Below are positions 7,054 to 10,275 of a stretch of 10,275 nt of DNA, one piece after another. The notes below the pieces were generated by a model. It made no database searches. It saw only the letters and a program-made list of their open reading frames with translations, and was not told where the DNA came from. Within the stretch, counting starts at the first letter, position 1. Each line of letters begins with the position of its first letter. Origin of the DNA: Podila epigama (lineage: Eukaryota; Mortierellomycota; Mortierellomycetes; Mortierellales; Mortierellaceae); NCBI GenBank assembly GCA_015679605.1, contig JAAAVE010000785.1:1-10275 (forward strand). The letters are read 5' to 3'. A program made the translations under genes and the position numbers.

Positions 7054-9824
7054 ATGTCCTCCTTTCTCTCAGCAGCAACCCTGCATGCCGCAGGGCACTT
7101 CAAAAGGCAAATATAACATGTGCCATGGTTACCACGTCTTATCTAAAATGACACCGATCTCATCTGAGTGACGATCTAACAATCGGAACTTTTCATCCCG
7201 CATTCATTAGCCACGCAAGATCAACAGCAAGAGCAGCTTTTATCCAATATCACCGATACACAACCGGATCCGGATCCTCATCCTCTTCAAAAACCGAGCT
7301 CAACAAGTTCAGTTCAAAGATCACTCAACCTAAATCACAAGGAGCATCACAAGCTATGTGTAAGTGTTTGCGTGTTCTCAGTTCTTTTGATGATACAGTG
7401 CTATACTTCAGTCGTCAATAGAAAAGCCTAATAACTCTTTACTTCACCCTCTTACCTATTCATATACTACGGATCTTGAATAGTGTATGCTACTGGATTG
7501 AAGGAAGACGATATGAGCAAAGCCCAAGTGGGTATCTCCAGTGTGTATGTTTAACATCTTGTCGCTTTACCTGATGGGAGACAATCAGCAGCATCCAAAG
7601 GGGTGAAGCACGACTAACATGGATCAAAAACTAAACATCTCCCTTTTTTTCTCGTTATGGGTGATAATCATAGCTGGTATGAGGGAAACCCCTGCAATAT
7701 GCATCTTATGGATCTCGCCGAAAAGGTGAAGGAGGGTGTCCGCAATGCTGGCCTTGTGGGATACCGTTTCAACACCATCGGTGTGAGTGACGGAATCTCC
7801 ATGGGTACTGCAGGCATGAGGTATTCTCTTCAAAGTCGTGACATTATCGCAGACTCGATCGAAACGGTAAGCATATAATCACATTTTTTATTATTCCTAC
7901 CATTATTGAAGGTGGGATGAATACAAAAATAGTGTGTCTATTCCGTAATGAGGGTTGGAGTGCTCGTGGACGCTGGGCCTCCTCGGTGCTGATCAAAAGA
8001 CACACACCTAAACAAAGAAGGTGGAAACACAGACAAAAGATAACAGACTTGGATTGGAGTCAACATTCACAAAGGATGCATCTGGCTCACTCAGTCACAC
8101 ATTAAGATTTTTATTTTTTGTCCGATTTGGAGAGAAAAGAGTTGACACAGTTGACACATCATCATCATCTTTTTGGCAGTCCAGTCATTCCTCGCCTCGT
8201 GCCTTTTTTTTTTGCCGTATCTCCGAAGGGCCAATTGGCATCTGTCTAGTGGAAAACCTTAAATTCAGTGCCCTGCACACTTCACTTCACTCACCCACAC
8301 TTGAACCAACCCACTTCAATTTGAATATCGTTTAGGTGATGAGTGGACAGTGGTACGATGCCAACATCTCGCTGCCTGGTTGTGACAAGAACATGCCTGG
8401 CTGTCTCATCGCCATGGGTCGCTTCAACCGCCCCTCCCTCATGGTCTATGGAGGAACCATCCGCCCTGGTGCATCCTCCTGCAGCCAAGGCACTCTTGAC
8501 ATCGTCTCAGCCTTCCAGTCCTATGGCTCGTACCTTGCTGGTAAAATCAACGAGGAACAACGTCAGGACATTGTTCGCAACTCGTGTCCCGGCGCTGGCG
8601 CCTGTGGCGGCATGTACACTGCCAACACCAGTAAGTGTTTGTTTATCTTGATGATCAACAGAGTGATAGAGGATATTATTTCGGTTATGGTAGGCAAAGT
8701 AACTGAGATGCTGAAGTGCTAAACTACTCTTTCTGATCTTCATTTCCTCAACTTAAACAGTGGCCTCTGCGATTGAAGCTATGGGTATGACCCTTCCTTA
8801 CAGTTCCTCCACCCCCGCTGAGTATCCCGAAAAGATTCAAGAGTGTTTGAACGCTGGCGCGGCCATCCGCAACCTTCTTGAGCTTGATATCAAGCCACGT
8901 GACATCATGACCCGTGAAGCCTTTGAGAACGCCATGGTCTTGACAATGGTCTTGGGAGGATCGACCAACGCTGTTCTTCACCTTATCGCCATTGCTCGCG
9001 CTGTCGACGTTAAGCTGACCATTGACGATTTCCAGGACGTTAGCTCCCGTATTCCTTTCTTGGCGGACTTGAAGCCCTCGGGCAAGTATGTGATGGAGGA
9101 TATTCATAAGATCGGAGGTACTCCTGCTGTGCTCAAGTACCTGCTCGAAAACGGATTGATCCACGGAGACTGCTTGACTGTGACAGGAAAGACACTTGCT
9201 GAGAACTTGAAGGAATTGCCTGGTCTGGTTGAGGGTCAGGATGTGATCCATCCTCTGTCCAACCCTATCAAGCCCACTGGTCACTTGTGCATTCTCAAGG
9301 GTAACCTTGCACCCGAGGGATCTGTTGCCAAGATTACCGGCAAGGAGGGTCTTTACTTTAGAGGACCAGCCAACGTATACGATCACGAATCCGATATGTT
9401 GCGTGGATTGGAGAATGGCGAGATCGAGAAGGGACAGGTCATTATCATCCGTTACTCTGGTCCCAAGGGTGGCCCAGGCATGCCCGAGATGTTGACCCCA
9501 ACCAGTGCCATCATGGGCGCTGGTCTCGGTAACGATGTTGCCCTGTTGACTGACGGTCGCTTCTCTGGAGGAAGCCACGGTTTCATTATCGGCCACATTA
9601 CGCCTGAGGCCCAGGAGGGTGGACCCATCGGTCTGATCAAGAATGGTGATATTGTCTCGATCGACGCTGACAAGAAGAAGATCGATATCGAGGTCAGTGA
9701 TGCTGAGTTGGAGGCTCGTCGTAAGGTCTGGGTCGCACCCCCTTACAAGGCCACCCGCGGAACGCTGTTCAAGTACATCAAGAACGTCAAGAACGCTAGT
9801 GTCGGTTGCGTGACAGACGAGTAA
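7054..9824 (+). CDS. ILV3: Dihydroxy-acid dehydratase, mitochondrial (valine/isoleucine synthesis)
   Basis: Exons are 7054-7106, 7211-7359, 7484-7544, 7674-7866, 8336-8630 and 8761-9824, totalling 1815 nt or 604 aa, about the fungal length. The enzyme dehydrates 2,3-dihydroxy-isovalerate and -methylvalerate to the keto acids for valine, leucine and isoleucine, in the mitochondrial matrix. It is an IlvD/Edd-family Fe-S enzyme. The three cluster cysteines are visible: Cys95 in GNPCNMH, Cys168 in PGCDKNMPG and Cys242 in [10 protein letters not shown]. Also present are [42 protein letters not shown] (481-494) and [15 protein letters not shown] (516-530) with the likely catalytic Ser522. Residues 1 to about 38 form an acid-free Arg/Ser-rich presequence ending near YHRYTTG; the core starts at [21 protein letters not shown]. 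The first intron appears to be GC-AG. The start is the only ATG in a leader otherwise free of ATG. Confidence 0.96.
7107..7210 (+). other. GC-AG intron 1 of ILV3
   Basis: No GT occurs between the start codon and the in-frame TAA at 7114-7116, so a standard donor is impossible. The site AAAAG|GCAAAT fits the known GC-donor class (AG|GCAAGT-like). With acceptor CATTAG (to 7210) and a CTAAC branch site at 7176-7180, 31 nt before the acceptor, it gives a 104-nt intron and joins exons 1 and 2 in frame, producing a continuous presequence. The exon 2 frame has an upstream stop (TGA within ATGACA, about 7149) and no ATG of its own. Confidence 0.7.
7264..7273. promoter_or_regulatory. Leu3-type palindrome CCGGATCCGG inside ILV3 exon 2
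   Basis: The perfect palindrome CCGG-AT-CCGG matches the CCGGNNCCGG site bound by yeast Leu3, the regulator of branched-chain amino-acid genes. It lies in coding sequence (Thr-Gly-Ser-Gly of the presequence), 210 nt after the ATG, which is an unusual place for an activator site. It may be chance. Confidence 0.2.
7867..8335 (+). other. Long intron 4 of ILV3 (469 nt)
   Basis: The other ILV3 introns are 104-130 nt; this one is 469 nt. The donor is GTAAGC and the acceptor TTTAG, phase 0. It contains a tandem 9-bp repeat GTTGACACA (8141-8149, 8150-8158) followed by four ATC units, a T tract (about 8205-8212), and no convincing coding exon, tRNA or box C/D snoRNA signature that I could see. Both flanking exons encode contiguous conserved DHAD sequence, so no missing exon is expected. 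Confidence 0.8.
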
Positions 9825-10116
9825 AAAAGATAGACAAAGCATGCATGTAAAAAAAACACAAGTCAAATAAGAACAAAAAAAAAATGTTATTTCACCAGTG
9901 TTGTTCTTGGGGGATTTGATTGGTCAGAGTGACTGAGGGGGACGATTGCACCATCGGGTAAAACTTTTGGGCGCATTTTTTTCTTGATATTTTTGGTTAT
10001 CTGTGCAGCTTTGCTTTTTTCTACTTACCCAGTTCACAGACCAAACTCTTTTCACACCACCACTACCAATACCACTACCACCCCATAACAACGACGACCA
10101 AGAATAACGAATAACT
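9825..10116 (+). promoter_or_regulatory. ILV3 3' flank and promoter/leader of the SelW-like gene
   Basis: These 292 bp carry no gene. The 3' part of ILV3 has A-rich runs (9849-9856, 9875-9884) with an AAATAAG hexamer-like site at 9866-9872. On the other side are an inverted CCAAT box (ATTGG at 9919-9923, ACCAATCA on the minus strand), a TTATCT GATA-type site near 9996-10001, T-rich DNA, and a C/A-rich leader with ACCACT-like repeats (about 10055-10083) before the ATG at 10117. Confidence 0.45.
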
Positions 10117-10275
10117 ATGGCTATTGAAAACAGACTGCCTCGTGTCGAGATTGAATTCTGCACTGGATGCAAATGGTAAGAGAAAAAAAAAATAAGGCAT
10201 TACAAATGAGTTTTGGTCACCCATTCATTTGCTCATGGGAATCCCTTTTTTTTTTTTTTTTTTTATTAGGCACCC
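10117..10275 (+). CDS. SelW/SelT/SelH-like (Rdx family) thioredoxin-fold CXXC protein, 5' end only
   Basis: Exon 1 is 10117-10175 and exon 2 begins at 10270; the 94-nt intron has a GTAAGA donor and a 19-nt poly(dT) tract (10246-10264) right before the ATTAG acceptor. The visible protein is MAIENRLPRVEIEFCTGCKW followed by His-Pro, cut by the window end. The short beta strand followed by CTGC (Cys15, Cys18) and Lys-Trp is the characteristic start of Rdx/selenoprotein W-type proteins, which are small (about 90-150 aa) redox proteins. In animal SelW the second position of CXXC is selenocysteine; here both are TGC Cys codons, so this is a cysteine form. With about 22 residues visible, the assignment rests on the motif and its position near the N-terminus. 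Confidence 0.6.

Noticed and set aside
8748-9866. 372-codon open frame antisense to ILV3 exon 6
   Set aside because: The plus strand encodes the conserved C-terminal DHAD domain without interruption; the antisense frame shows no recognisable domain and is explained by codon bias.
1-10275. Mobile elements, CRISPR arrays, tRNA or rRNA genes
   Set aside because: I looked on both strands for terminal repeats, transposase or reverse-transcriptase motifs, spaced direct repeats and tRNA-like cloverleafs and found none.

Overview
The window is nuclear DNA from a filamentous fungus. Six protein-coding genes are present, four complete and two cut by the window edges. Most are interrupted by short GT-AG introns (94 to 284 nt, one of 469 nt) with CTAAC or CTGAC-like branch sites. 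Intergenic DNA is AT-rich with poly(dT) runs of 14 to 19 nt. A Zap1-type zinc regulator, an OPT peptide transporter and a fungal-style Ilv3 point to Fungi. A SNAPC3 homologue, absent from budding yeasts, argues for a non-yeast lineage. I lean towards an early-diverging group such as Mucoromycota/Mortierellomycotina, but I infer that from style and cannot prove it.

Layout: (1) 1-1118 (+), C-terminal half of an oligopeptide transporter. (2) 1324-1997 (+), mitochondrial acyl carrier protein, two exons. (3) 2112-4240 (-), SNAPC3/SNAP50-like subunit of the snRNA-activating complex, three exons, convergent with the ACP gene. (4) 4387-6540 (-), Zap1-like zinc-responsive activator with eight C2H2 fingers and a Cys-Cys-rich N-terminus, three exons. 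(5) 6541-7053, a 513-bp divergent promoter region. (6) 7054-9824 (+), dihydroxy-acid dehydratase Ilv3, six exons, the first intron apparently GC-AG. (7) 10117 to the end (+), start of a SelW-like Rdx-family CXXC protein.

The genes are ordinary housekeeping and regulatory functions and do not form a pathway cluster. Two are mitochondrial (ACP and Ilv3, both with presequences). Ilv3 and Zap1 share one promoter region head to head. Exon structures were built by hand from splice sites, reading phase and family homology, and all four complete coding sequences close in frame (129, 631, 631 and 604 aa).

I see no mobile element, CRISPR, tRNA, rRNA or obviously new multi-gene system. The most unusual item is the first exon of the Zap1-like gene, where all 18 cysteines fall in nine CC pairs. 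Next are the fungal SNAPC3 with a long repeat-bearing N-terminus and the GC-AG intron in the Ilv3 presequence.
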